NCBI GenBank assembly: GCA_020636645.1 | Contig: JACJXO010000005.1 | Location: 1-64,000, forward strand | Length of the DNA: 64,000 nt | Direction: 5' to 3' | Origin: Chitinophagales bacterium | GTDB lineage: Bacteria; Bacteroidota; Bacteroidia; Chitinophagales; BACL12 | Shown here: one piece after another, positions 42,797 to 52,081 of the stretch | Numbering within the stretch: position 1 is the stretch's first letter | Layout: each line of letters begins with the position of its first letter | Position numbers and translations under genes: made by a program | The notes under the pieces: model-generated | What the model was told of the DNA's origin: nothing | The model's database searches: none | The model's input: only the letters and a program-made list of their open reading frames with translations

Positions 42797-43227
42797 TTTG
42801 TGGCCTGAAATTCTATAGTAATCCAATTTGTATGTCCCATCAATTGAAAATAGTAGAAATCAATTGTGTCATCATGTAGTTGTAGGTTCAGTTTGGAGGT
42901 CGAACTTCCCGCACCCCAGCGTTTCTCTCCAAACCCCGTATCATCTATTAGCACAGAGCCTAGTGATGCAATTGTTGTGTCGTTATAGACTACTATAAGA
43001 TTCAGGCAATTTTCAGTAGTGTCTTCAGAAACTGTCATAAAATAATCCCAGTCAGAATACTCAGTAATAAAGAATGAGTTTGTGGCGTCCAAATGTTTAT
43101 AGGTGCGCAAAGCCAGCCCAGAATAGTCACCATAGTATCGTTCAATACCCAGTGAAGGATCCACCTCAGAACAAGCTGAGAAAAACAACCCGGAGAGGAG
43201 CATCAGATACAGCCTTCTGTGAATCAT
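42793..43227 (-). CDS. Predicted lipoprotein, paralogue of 42329-42796
   Basis: A 144-residue lipoprotein: MIHRRLYLMLLSGLFFSAC with Cys at 19. The mature part has IERYYGDYSGLALRTYKHLD, SVLIDDTGFGEKRWGAGSS and QLHDDTIDFYYFQLMG, closely matching the next gene. The reading frame is open far upstream, across the 5' part of leuS on the other strand, but the signal peptide and lack of similarity beyond it fix the start here. First of two coupled genes; divergent from leuS with about 105 bp between starts. Confidence 0.78.
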   Translation of the reverse strand: MIHRRLYLMLLSGLFFSACSEVDPSLGIERYYGDYSGLALRTYKHLDATNSFFITEYSDWDYFMTVSEDTTENCLNLIVVYNDTTIASLGSVLIDDTGFGEKRWGAGSSTSKLNLQLHDDTIDFYYFQLMGHTNWITIEFQATK

Positions 43228-43318
43228 GTACCACAATATTACTCGCATAAGGCGGAAGAATTGTCTGCAGCCGGAAATATGGCAATTGTCTGGCGTTCTG
43301 ATAGTTCGCAGCCTTCCG

Positions 43319-43326
43319 TATTTTTG
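43319..43326 (+). promoter_or_regulatory. -7 box for leuS
   Basis: TATTTTTG matches TAnnTTTG and ends 6 bases before the ATG at 43333, suggesting a leaderless leuS message. Confidence 0.55.
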
Positions 43327-43332
43327 CCCGTA

Positions 43333-46098
43333 ATGGAGATCAATTTTCCCGAAATAGAGTCGAAGTGGAAGTCGAAATGGGCGGAATCCGGCCTGTACAA
43401 GGTGTCGGAAGACCCCGCCCGTCCCAAATATTATGTGCTGGACATGTTTCCCTATCCCTCCGGGGCAGGTCTCCATGTGGGGCATCCCCTGGGTTATGTG
43501 GCCAGCGATATCGTATCGAGGTACAAACGCCTGAAAGGATTCAATGTGCTGCACCCCATGGGCTTCGATGCCTTTGGTCTGCCGGCTGAGCAATACGCCA
43601 TTGAAACCGGTACCCACCCACGCATCACGACCGAGAAGAACATCAACTACTATCGCGAACAGCTGCAGAAGATCGGGTTCAGTTACGACTGGGATCGGGA
43701 AGTGCAGACCTGCGATCCGTCCTTCTACAAATGGACGCAGTGGATCTTCATGCAGCTCTTTAACTCCTGGTACGACAGAAGTGCGGGGAAAGCAAGACCG
43801 ATATCTGAGTTGACAGAACTGCTCGGTACTTCCGGTTCGTCTGCACTGGTAGCAACTGGTCAGTGTGCAGAAAATATCTCTGCTGCCGATTGGCATGCGA
43901 TGGATAAGAAGTCCAGGCAGCAATTTCTGATGCAGTTCCGTCTGGCCTATCTGGACTATGCTGAAGTGTGGTGGTGTGAAGCGCTGGGTACTGTGTTGGC
44001 CAACGACGAAGTGAAGGACGGCGTAAGCGAACGGGGTGGCCACCCGGTGGAACGTATCCGCATGCGACAGTGGTTCCTGCGCATCACGGAGTATGCCGAC
44101 AGACTCCTGAACAGCCTCGATACCCTGGACTGGAGCGAGAGCATGAAAGACATGCAGCGCAACTGGATCGGCAGGAGTGAAGGTGCCAGTGTGCACTTTC
44201 AGCTGCAGGATCATGACGCACAGATAGAAGTATTCACCACCCGACCTGATACCATCTTCGGTGCCAACTTCATGGTACTGGCACCGGAACACGAACTGGT
44301 GGCGAAGATCACCACACCGGATCAGAAGAAAGAGGTGGATGAGTACCTCGCTTATGTGAAGACCAGAAGTGAACGCGACAGACAAGCCGAAGTGAAGAAG
44401 GTGACCGGTCAGTTCACAGGAGCTTATGCCATCAATCCCTTCTCAGAGAAACCCATTCCGGTTTACATAGCAGAATATGTGCTGGCAGGTTATGGTACCG
44501 GTGCCATCATGGCGGTGCCCAGCAACGATGAGCGGGATAACGCCTTTGCACAGAAATTCGGCCTGGACATCATTCCGGTGGTGGACCAGAGTGCACACCC
44601 GAATGCCGGTATGGAAGAGAAAGTTGGGGTGATGCAGAACAGCGGTTTCCTGGATGGGATGGAAGTGAAAGAAGCCATTGCAAAGATCATCGGAAAGATA
44701 GAAAGCAAAGGCATCGGCAAACGAAAGATCAACTATCGTCTGCGTGATGCAGGATTCTCCCGTCAGCGCTACTGGGGCGAACCATTTCCCGTGGTATATG
44801 ACAACGACATGCCCGAACTGCTGGATGAAAGCGAGCTGCCTTTACTGCTGCCGGATGTGGAAGAATATAAGCCGGGCGGACAGGCAAGGTCACCGTTGGC
44901 AGCCCTGACCGACTGGGTCAACCTGCCCGATGGTAAGGTACGGGAGACCGATACCATGCCCGGATATGCCGGTTCCAGCTGGTACTTTCTGCGGTATATG
45001 TCGCCGAAACACGATGACCGTTTCGTAGCCGAAGAAGCAGAACAATACTGGCGCAGTGTGGACCTCTATATAGGTGGTACAGAACATGCTGTAGGTCATC
45101 TGCTGTACAGCCGCATGTGGCAGAAATTCCTGTTCGACCGCGGATGGGTGAGTGAAGACGAACCTTTCAGAAAACTGGTCAATCAGGGGATGATACAGGG
45201 ACGGTCGTCGATCGTGTATCGTGTCAACGGGACGAATCAATTTGTTTCTGGCGGACTGAAAGATCAGTATGAAACAACACCCATTCACGTGGATGTGAAA
45301 CTGGTGGATGGTGATGAACTGGATACAGAAGGATTGAAGCAGTGGCGACAGGATTTCGCTGATGCCACCTTCATTCTGGAAGATGGAAAGTACTTCTGCG
45401 GACATGAAGTAGAAAAAATGTCCAAGCGATATCACAATGTCACCAACCCCGACGATGTCATCGCCCGTCACGGAGCAGATTGTTTCCGCATGTATGAGAT
45501 GTTCCTCGGTCCCATTGATGCCTCCAAGCCCTGGGATACCAAAGGCATCACCGGTGTGAGTGGTTTTCTGCGCAAGCTCTGGCGTTTGTATGTCGGAGAT
45601 AACAACGAGTGGAAGGTGAGCGACAGTGAACCATCGGCCGACAGTCTGAAGACCCTGCACAAGACCATCCTCAAAGTGGGAGAGGATGTGGAGCGTCTCA
45701 GCTTCAACACCGCCGTCAGCGCCTTCATGATCGCCGTCAACCAATTGAGTGAGGAGAAATGCAACAGCCGTAAAGTGCTGGAACCATTGCTGATCCTGCT
45801 GGCACCGTTTGCGCCGTTCATCACGGAAGAACTGTGGAGCCGGATGGGATATGCCGGAAGTGTACATGAGCAAAACTGGCCCGAGGCAGATGAAAGTCTG
45901 CTGGTAGAGAACAGCTTCAACTATCCGGTCAGCATCAACGGCAAACACCGGACGAATGTGGAGTTTCCGCTCGATATGCCGAAAGGTGATATGGAACAGG
46001 CCGTACTGGCACTGGAAGCTGTTGTCAAGTGGACCGAAGGCAAGCTGCCGAAGAAGGTTATCATCGTCCCGGGCAGGATCATTAATATTGTAGTATAA
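43333..46098 (+). CDS. leuS: Leucyl-tRNA synthetase
   Basis: A 921-residue class I synthetase that charges tRNA-Leu. The start MEINFPEIESKWK is the family's usual beginning; a longer frame upstream would cross the -7 box. The HIGH-type motif is HVGHPLGY near residue 50; the editing domain has TRPDTIFGANFMVL and YGTGAIMAVPSNDERD (with the conserved Asp that checks misacylated tRNA); KMSKR stands in HEVEKMSKRYHNV; the anticodon-binding domain follows. Length is normal. Two long open frames on the minus strand inside it are shadows. Confidence 0.97.
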   Translation: MEINFPEIESKWKSKWAESGLYKVSEDPARPKYYVLDMFPYPSGAGLHVGHPLGYVASDIVSRYKRLKGFNVLHPMGFDAFGLPAEQYAIETGTHPRITTEKNINYYREQLQKIGFSYDWDREVQTCDPSFYKWTQWIFMQLFNSWYDRSAGKARPISELTELLGTSGSSALVATGQCAENISAADWHAMDKKSRQQFLMQFRLAYLDYAEVWWCEALGTVLANDEVKDGVSERGGHPVERIRMRQWFLRITEYADRLLNSLDTLDWSESMKDMQRNWIGRSEGASVHFQLQDHDAQIEVFTTRPDTIFGANFMVLAPEHELVAKITTPDQKKEVDEYLAYVKTRSERDRQAEVKKVTGQFTGAYAINPFSEKPIPVYIAEYVLAGYGTGAIMAVPSNDERDNAFAQKFGLDIIPVVDQSAHPNAGMEEKVGVMQNSGFLDGMEVKEAIAKIIGKIESKGIGKRKINYRLRDAGFSRQRYWGEPFPVVYDNDMPELLDESELPLLLPDVEEYKPGGQARSPLAALTDWVNLPDGKVRETDTMPGYAGSSWYFLRYMSPKHDDRFVAEEAEQYWRSVDLYIGGTEHAVGHLLYSRMWQKFLFDRGWVSEDEPFRKLVNQGMIQGRSSIVYRVNGTNQFVSGGLKDQYETTPIHVDVKLVDGDELDTEGLKQWRQDFADATFILEDGKYFCGHEVEKMSKRYHNVTNPDDVIARHGADCFRMYEMFLGPIDASKPWDTKGITGVSGFLRKLWRLYVGDNNEWKVSDSEPSADSLKTLHKTILKVGEDVERLSFNTAVSAFMIAVNQLSEEKCNSRKVLEPLLILLAPFAPFITEELWSRMGYAGSVHEQNWPEADESLLVENSFNYPVSINGKHRTNVEFPLDMPKGDMEQAVLALEAVVKWTEGKLPKKVIIVPGRIINIVV

Positions 46099-46133
46099 CA
46101 GAACGGGAATTGATTCCTGTTTGTTGACAGCAT

Positions 46134-46991
46134 ATGCAGCAGGTCAAGATCATCGAATGTCCGCGGGATGCCATGCAGGGATTGCACGATTTCATCCCTA
46201 CAGAGGTCAAGGTGCGCTATATCAACCAGTTGCTGAAAAGCGGATTCGACACCATAGACTTCGGCAGTTTTGTGAGCCCGAAGGCCATCCCGCAAATGGC
46301 TGATACTGCGAAGGTCGTAGAACAGCTGGAACTGGATGAAAACAGTCCGAAACTGCTGGCCATCGTAGGAAATGCACGCGGAGCCAATGATGCATCAAAG
46401 TTCGGACAGATACGCTACCTGGGTTTTCCGTTCTCCATTTCGGAGACCTTTCAGCAGCGCAACCTCAACAGCAGTATCGCAGAAAGTGTGGACCGGGTCA
46501 AAGAGATCCGCGACATCTGTGCGAAGCACGATAAGGAACTGGTCATCTATGTGAGTATGGGCTTTGGCAATCCGTACGGAGATCCGTGGAGCGCAGAAGT
46601 AGCAGAAGAGTGGGTGGACAAACTGGTGGCGATGGACATCGGTATCATCTCTCTGGCAGATACCATCGGTGTGGCCGATCCGGAAAGTATCGCCTACCTG
46701 TTCGGACATCTCATACCGAAATTTCCCGATGTGGAGTTCGGTGCACATCTGCATACCACGCCCGATGCCTGGCTGGAAAAGATCGATGCGGCCTGGAAAC
46801 ACGGATGCCGGAGGTTTGACGGAGCCATCAAGGGTTTTGGAGGCTGCCCAATGGCCAAGGACGATCTGACAGGCAATATGGCCACCGAGAATATCATCCA
46901 GTATTTCAACCACGAAAAGGTGGACACCGGACTGGTAAGAACAGAATTCCGCGAAAGCGTCCGCATGGCGCTGAAGGTGTTTCCGGTGTGA
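46134..46991 (+). CDS. Hydroxymethylglutaryl-CoA lyase
   Basis: A 285-residue TIM-barrel enzyme of the HMGL-like family, splitting HMG-CoA into acetyl-CoA and acetoacetate in leucine or ketone breakdown. KIIECPRDAMQGLHDFIPT at the start holds the Arg-Asp pair (E/R-D in this family), GAHLHTTPDAW the metal-binding His pair, and GFGGCPMAKDDLTGNMATE the active-site Cys loop. It is 35 bp after leuS on the same strand, probably co-transcribed. Related family members act on other substrates, so specificity is likely but not proven. Confidence 0.9.
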   Translation: MQQVKIIECPRDAMQGLHDFIPTEVKVRYINQLLKSGFDTIDFGSFVSPKAIPQMADTAKVVEQLELDENSPKLLAIVGNARGANDASKFGQIRYLGFPFSISETFQQRNLNSSIAESVDRVKEIRDICAKHDKELVIYVSMGFGNPYGDPWSAEVAEEWVDKLVAMDIGIISLADTIGVADPESIAYLFGHLIPKFPDVEFGAHLHTTPDAWLEKIDAAWKHGCRRFDGAIKGFGGCPMAKDDLTGNMATENIIQYFNHEKVDTGLVRTEFRESVRMALKVFPV

Positions 46992-47061
46992 TTGAATTGG
47001 GATGTTGGTTGTTGGTCGTTGGTTATTAGCTATTGGTTGTTGGTTGTTAGTCCCTCCCGAT
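46992..47061. repeat. Low-complexity gttggttg tract
   Basis: A run of gttggt/tgttgg/ttagt words fills the gap between the lyase gene and the IS element. Confidence 0.6.
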
Positions 47062-47069
47062 AGCTATCG

Positions 47070-48355
47070 GAGACTGTTCAAAAAACTGTGTCACTTAAAT
47101 TTGAGTGATACATGAAAAAGGAGAAAAAAGAGAAAGTCGAGCTGGATCCTTATATGGAGGAGCTTGCAAAGGGCCTACAAGCAGGCAAGCCGTTAATAGG
47201 CGAGGGTGGGATATTTACACCATTGCTGAAAAGGTTACTAGAGGCAAGTCTTGACGGGGAGTTGGAAGCTCACCTGGCAGAGACCCGTGATGAATCAAAG
47301 AATCGCAAGAATGGCCGTATGGGCAAGACAGTCCAAAGTTCTGTGGGGGACTTTGAACTGCTTGCCCCGCGAGACCGCAACGGCACGTTTGACCCCCAGT
47401 TGGTCAAGAAACGGCAGCACCGTATATCCAGTGACATAGACCGTCAGATCTTATCGCTGTATGCCATGGGATTAAGCTATCGGGATATCCAGCAGCATTT
47501 GCAGCAGATCTACGGAGTAGAACTGAGCACTGGAGCGATCACAGCGATCACCGATCATGTACTGCCGGCCATCAAGGACTGGCAGAACAGGGCATTGGAC
47601 GATCTGTATCCGGTCATCTGGATGGATGCGATGTTTTTCAAGGTACGTGAAGAAGGCCGGGTGATCAGCAAGTCGGTCTATTCGGTACTGGGGGTAACGT
47701 GCGATGGAGAGAAGCAGGTGTTGGGGATTTATATCGGAGATGCAGAGTCCAGTACCTTTTGGCGTCAGGTGCTGCACGATCTGCAGATACGGGGTGTGCG
47801 AGATATCCTGATAGCCTGCATCGACAATCTCACAGGACTGGCCGATGTGATACAAGACATGTATCCTGCAACAGACGTACAGTTGTGTTTGGTACACCAG
47901 ATGCGCAACAGCAGCAAGTATATCACCAATAAAGACCTCAAACCCATGATGCAGGATCTGAAGAAGATATACCAGGCTACAAATACTGAAGCAGCACTGT
48001 TTCAGTTACATGCTGCTGAGGCAAAATGGGGCAAGAAGTACGCTATCGTCTTTAAGAGCTGGCATCGAAACTGGGATAATCTTACCAGTTTTTTCCGCTA
48101 TCCGGTAGCGCTGAGAAAGGTCATCTACACGACCAATCCGATAGAAAGCTATCATCGCATGGTCCGCAAGGTCACCAAGACAAAAGGAGCCTTTACCAGT
48201 GAAGATGCCGTCCTCAAACAGATCTATCTGGCCATAATTAATGCTCAAACCAAATGGTCAGGTACTATGTTTGCATGGTCTATCGTAAGACGTGAACTAA
48301 CTGAGTACTTTGGAGACCGATTTTCTAACGCTGACACAGTTAATTGAACACTCCC
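47070..48355 (+). mobile_element. IS256-family insertion sequence, complete
   Basis: A 1286-bp element. Left end gagactgttcaaaaaactgt and right end (read inward) gggagtgttcaattaactgt form imperfect inverted repeats that agree in 20 of 24 positions. The flanks agctatcg (47062-47069 and 48356-48363) are an 8-bp target duplication, the length usual for IS256. Without the element, the flanks close to cccgatagctatcggg, a perfect 16-base palindrome. One intact transposase gene is inside. Confidence 0.92.
47112..48347 (+). CDS. IS256-family (Mutator-like) transposase
   Basis: A 411-residue DDE transposase with no frameshift. The three acidic residues are read in VIWMDAMFFKV (first Asp), IACIDNLTGL (second Asp) and TTNPIESYHRMVRK (Glu). 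The N-terminal part is basic and binds DNA. ATG lies 42 bp inside the left end, and the stop 8 bp before the right end. The length matches complete members of the family, so the element looks active. Confidence 0.96.
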   Translation: MKKEKKEKVELDPYMEELAKGLQAGKPLIGEGGIFTPLLKRLLEASLDGELEAHLAETRDESKNRKNGRMGKTVQSSVGDFELLAPRDRNGTFDPQLVKKRQHRISSDIDRQILSLYAMGLSYRDIQQHLQQIYGVELSTGAITAITDHVLPAIKDWQNRALDDLYPVIWMDAMFFKVREEGRVISKSVYSVLGVTCDGEKQVLGIYIGDAESSTFWRQVLHDLQIRGVRDILIACIDNLTGLADVIQDMYPATDVQLCLVHQMRNSSKYITNKDLKPMMQDLKKIYQATNTEAALFQLHAAEAKWGKKYAIVFKSWHRNWDNLTSFFRYPVALRKVIYTTNPIESYHRMVRKVTKTKGAFTSEDAVLKQIYLAIINAQTKWSGTMFAWSIVRRELTEYFGDRFSNADTVN

Positions 48356-48363
48356 AGCTATCG

Positions 48364-48535
<172 letters not shown>

Positions 48536-50695
48536 ATGATCGATCCCAGTCAGGTACAATCCGGTTTTGACAGCGAGACCCTGTTCAACAGACGTTATAT
48601 CCGCTATCTGTTAATGAGCAGCATAGAGACCGGTTCACTGCCCTTACAGATAACAGTACCCATTCCTGGTCCGGGAGGCACCCCCATCAATGTGACCATA
48701 GACCTGTATGTGCCAACAGACTATGACCGCAACTACACACCGGATGCGCAGGCATCACCCCCCGTCAATACATCATCACAGGCTTTCGCTACAGAGATCC
48801 TGTTCAATGATCCAACAGGCGGCGACCTGAAGGTTACCATGGTAGCTAATGTAACGGGCTTCGCACCAGGTCAGGTAGTGGATATTTACATGACCTTTCA
48901 GTTGCTGGTAGATACTGATGAGAACGGCAACCAGTCAAATGCACGTTTGAGTTTGACCACGGTAGATGTGCAGGGTCCGATGATCCAGTTCATCCTTTCT
49001 ACAGGCCAGGTTACGCAGCAGGATATTATTAATATATTCAGACAGTTTGTTGACCGCGATGTACCATTGAGTATGGTGGGAAGTTCGGTGCAGAAGGTGG
49101 AGATGCAAAAACTGCAGGGAGCTGATATCGATACCCATGTCATTGCCATTTATCTGAACCTCATTCTGAAGAATGGCCCGGCCGATGATGATATAAGAGG
49201 CGACAGGGGTGATATATCCAATGGCATCAACTTTCTGCCCGATGGTGATGACATCGCCTTCGGAATGCCATCAAACATTTATAACCGGTTAAGCACGGAT
49301 GCTTTTGAACGCATGGCAGAAGAGACCAGCGAGGGAAGTGGCAGCTTCACCCACCCGATACCGAACCCGGATGATCCGGATGGTGACCCGCTCGGCAGGA
49401 TCAGAAGCATCACCATTCGCCCCAAGCAAAGCGGCGGCACCTTCAGCGATGAACTGGAGATCGTAGTGGACGGAGAGTTCATCCTGGACCGGACCATTTT
49501 CGGCCTGGATGTAATCCCTGACCCGGATTTCAAACTCTATATTACCATCACGCCGGTCATCACCAACGGTATCATCAGCTGGGACCTCTCGTATGACCTC
49601 GACTTTGACCCGGTGCTGAAATTCCTGGGAAACCTGATCATTGCCGGACTAATGACCCTGCTGTTCGTACCTACCCTCGGGTGGGGTTCTCTGATCGTAG
49701 GTGGTATTGGATTCGCATTGCTTTACGGAATGGAAGAATGGATCGTGGAGCCGCTGATCGCCAACGGTATAGGCGACAGTGCAGGTATGGATACCAGTTT
49801 TCTGGACAGCATTCCCAACCGGCTGACCATCGAGTCGCGACGCTGGGATCCGTTTTATTTCACCGACCACCAGATCGTGGCAGCCACCGATGGTATGGCA
49901 TTTCGTGATACCGGACTGGGATTTTCCGGTCAGGCTAAACTGGACAGAGTGGCACGTTTTGTTACGCATATCGTGGCACGTACTGAAGAACGGAATGGCG
50001 ATGGCGAGATCATCGGGCTGCGCTATCGCGTGAAAGACCATACCAACAGCGCCAATGATTTTGTGAATCACTTTGCAGGAACTGACAGGGAATCGTTCAC
50101 GCAGGTTACCAACGATGCAGAGACCAACCTGTATGCACTTGATCTGGCTGAGATCACCGGCAGGATAGCAAACGGGAAACTCATTCCCCGCATCCTGTAT
50201 CTGGCACAGAATGTTCACATAAAGGACAACCAGGTAGAAGAGATCGCCGCCATCACCAACAGGGAAGTGGATGAGATCATCAACCGGTTGATAGACGATT
50301 TTGAAGAGGTCAAAGAAACAGAGATCCGGGCGTCAGATGAAGATGTGCTGCGTGATGAAGCCCTGGAAGAACTGGAGGAAGAGCTGGACGATACACCCAC
50401 CAATGATCAGGTGGAAGAAAGGCTGCAGGAGAAGATCGATGAACTGGTTGCGGAAGCACTGGATGAGTATGCACTTGATGAACTGGATACCGATCTGGAA
50501 GATGCCGTAAGAGAACAGACCCGCTTTGATATGGCACCATTCGAAATGGGAGATCTGCAGCTGAAGAAGATCCTGCTGCTGTACCGATTTGACCTGGTGA
50601 TCAGAAAAGGCAAACCTTATTACCGCGACCGTCCCGATGGCTATATACCCGATAACCTCATGGAGCTGCCCGGATTTACGCCGGATGATGATTGA
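48536..50695 (+). CDS. Large unrecognised protein with central membrane segment
   Basis: A 719-residue protein I do not recognise. It has no signal peptide. Residues 1-370 look beta-rich (for example VTMVANVTGFAPGQVVDIYM), with a proline- and Asp-rich linker near 280-290; a hydrophobic region at about 360-400 could be one long or two membrane segments; residues 585-675 are strongly acidic and helical; the last 45 (RKGKPYYRDRPDGYIPDNL, ELPGF) recall the end of DUF3892 domains by eye. The hydrophobic segment within beta-rich sequence also recalls TULIP-type lipid-binding proteins. Both comparisons are weak. It stands alone just downstream of the IS element. Confidence 0.65.
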   Translation: MIDPSQVQSGFDSETLFNRRYIRYLLMSSIETGSLPLQITVPIPGPGGTPINVTIDLYVPTDYDRNYTPDAQASPPVNTSSQAFATEILFNDPTGGDLKVTMVANVTGFAPGQVVDIYMTFQLLVDTDENGNQSNARLSLTTVDVQGPMIQFILSTGQVTQQDIINIFRQFVDRDVPLSMVGSSVQKVEMQKLQGADIDTHVIAIYLNLILKNGPADDDIRGDRGDISNGINFLPDGDDIAFGMPSNIYNRLSTDAFERMAEETSEGSGSFTHPIPNPDDPDGDPLGRIRSITIRPKQSGGTFSDELEIVVDGEFILDRTIFGLDVIPDPDFKLYITITPVITNGIISWDLSYDLDFDPVLKFLGNLIIAGLMTLLFVPTLGWGSLIVGGIGFALLYGMEEWIVEPLIANGIGDSAGMDTSFLDSIPNRLTIESRRWDPFYFTDHQIVAATDGMAFRDTGLGFSGQAKLDRVARFVTHIVARTEERNGDGEIIGLRYRVKDHTNSANDFVNHFAGTDRESFTQVTNDAETNLYALDLAEITGRIANGKLIPRILYLAQNVHIKDNQVEEIAAITNREVDEIINRLIDDFEEVKETEIRASDEDVLRDEALEELEEELDDTPTNDQVEERLQEKIDELVAEALDEYALDELDTDLEDAVREQTRFDMAPFEMGDLQLKKILLLYRFDLVIRKGKPYYRDRPDGYIPDNLMELPGFTPDDD

Positions 50696-50787
50696 GGTGG
50701 AGGGGGAGTCGTTGTTCGTTGTTCGTTATTCGTTATTCGTTGTTCGTTGTTCGTTGTTGGGCCATCTCCGTTAACTTAGCCTGTTAT
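50696..50787. repeat. Low-complexity cgttgttcgtta tract
   Basis: Words cgttgttcgtt and cgttattcgtt repeat about seven times between 50709 and 50760. The remainder carries a near -7 box TAACTTAG (50772-50779) before the next start codon. Confidence 0.65.
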
Positions 50788-51279
50788 ATGATGTCTGATC
50801 TTTTTCTGCGGATGGAAGAATTGCCATCACTTCAACTTGCTGCCAAAGGCATCACCATGACGATGGCTGAGAACCGGACAGTAAAATTGTGGCAGTCGGC
50901 CAAGCCGATCATGATGCGCATGCAGGGCAGACGTCCGGGTTTCATTTCGATGGAAGTGTTCCCTGAGGGAATAAACTTTGAGAACTTCACCCCCCGAACA
51001 CCCTTTCAGAAATGGGCTGCCGTGCAACTGGATGAAGGCGCTGCGGTGCCTGAGGGGCTGGAAGCCTATTCGCTGCAGGGTGGTCTGTATGCAGTGTTCC
51101 GTTTCCGCGGACTGCCGGCTCAGGTCGCTGCTCTGATGCAGCATATTTTTCTGGAATGGATACCCGCATCAGAATACGAAGTGGACGACCGCGAACAACT
51201 GGCCTTCATGCCCGAAGATTATCGGCCCGACGATCCGGATGCGGAAGAAGAATTTTTTATCCCTGTTCAAAAACGATGA
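50788..51279 (+). CDS. GyrI-like (AraC effector-binding type) small-molecule-binding protein
   Basis: A 163-residue protein with the single GyrI-like/SRPBCC-unrelated effector-binding fold: early strand LAAKGITMTMAENRTVKLW, the QKWAAVQLDEGAAVPEGLEAYSLQGGLYAVFRFRG core, and the LFLEWIPASEY-type IFLEWIPASEYEVDDREQL ending that are shared with AraC-type effector domains. The family binds drug-like or lipid-like molecules; the ligand is unknown. The following hydrolase starts inside its stop codon (ATGA overlap), so they are coupled. The start at MMSDLFLRMEE is preferred over an upstream frame made of low-complexity sequence. Confidence 0.85.
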   Translation: MMSDLFLRMEELPSLQLAAKGITMTMAENRTVKLWQSAKPIMMRMQGRRPGFISMEVFPEGINFENFTPRTPFQKWAAVQLDEGAAVPEGLEAYSLQGGLYAVFRFRGLPAQVAALMQHIFLEWIPASEYEVDDREQLAFMPEDYRPDDPDAEEEFFIPVQKR

Positions 51280-51992
51280 GATCCTTATTTACACTGCTGT
51301 TTATTTTTTCTGTTCTGACTTTATCTGCTCAGAACAAAAAAGTGATCTACTGTCTCCCGGGACAGGGAGCAGACTCCAGGCAGTTTGCACACCTGCAGGT
51401 CGATACCTCAGGATATGAAGTGCAGATTCTGGAGTACGACATACAATTTGAGGGGCAGACTATGACAGAACTGGCATATGAGCTCAGCAAAGAGATCAAC
51501 GACGAACAACCTTTTGTACTACTTGGTGTCTCGTTGGGCGGTATGTTGTGCATGGAGATCAATGCGATCAAACAAGCCGAAAAGATCATTTTGATCTCCA
51601 GTGCAGCCGGTCGTGAAGAGTTACCTGGAAGGTACACAATTCAAAGACATACACCACTGTATCAAAGCATACCAGAATCAGCCTATGTCTGGGGAGCTTC
51701 ATTTTTACAACCGCTCGTTGAACCCGACAGTAAGAAAGTGTCTGCATTGTGCCACAGCATGTTGAGTGATAAGGATCCCTCTTATATGAAGCGATCTGTA
51801 GAGATGATACTGGAATGGGATCGATCTGTTGATGAAACACCAGTCATTCATATACACGGAAGCAAGGATCACACCCTCCCGGCCCGAAAGATCCCGCATA
51901 TCAATTATCTGATAGATGGTGGTTCACATATGATGATGCTGACCAGAGCAGATGAGATCAATCGTATTCTGCAAGAGGTTCTGGCAGATTGA
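51276..51992 (+). CDS. Secreted alpha/beta hydrolase
   Basis: A 238-residue protein with a signal peptide (MRSLFTLLFIFSVLTLSAQ) and an alpha/beta hydrolase fold. The nucleophile elbow is GVSLGGM (Ser), the acid is in HGSKDHTLPAR (Asp), and the His is in DGGSHMMM. It overlaps the GyrI-like gene by 4 bases. Substrate unknown; the pairing of a binding protein with a hydrolase is suggestive but not proof of joint work. Confidence 0.85.
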   Translation: MRSLFTLLFIFSVLTLSAQNKKVIYCLPGQGADSRQFAHLQVDTSGYEVQILEYDIQFEGQTMTELAYELSKEINDEQPFVLLGVSLGGMLCMEINAIKQAEKIILISSAAGREELPGRYTIQRHTPLYQSIPESAYVWGASFLQPLVEPDSKKVSALCHSMLSDKDPSYMKRSVEMILEWDRSVDETPVIHIHGSKDHTLPARKIPHINYLIDGGSHMMMLTRADEINRILQEVLAD

Positions 51993-52081
51993 TCGTTTTA
52001 CCTTGCTATTCGCATTAGCTAATGGGGCTCACCCCTTTCACTTTTTTAATTTTCCACCCATTAACCTGTAACTTTCCATTC

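Noticed and set aside
43228..44385. Minus-strand open frame continuing upstream of the lipoprotein at 42793-43227, opposite leuS
   Set aside because: It lies antisense to the 5' part of leuS; the lipoprotein signal peptide at 43227 gives a proper start, and the extension has no protein-like pattern.
44890..45948. 352-codon minus-strand open frame inside leuS
   Set aside because: Antisense to a certain gene, in a frame that is open because of leuS codon use.
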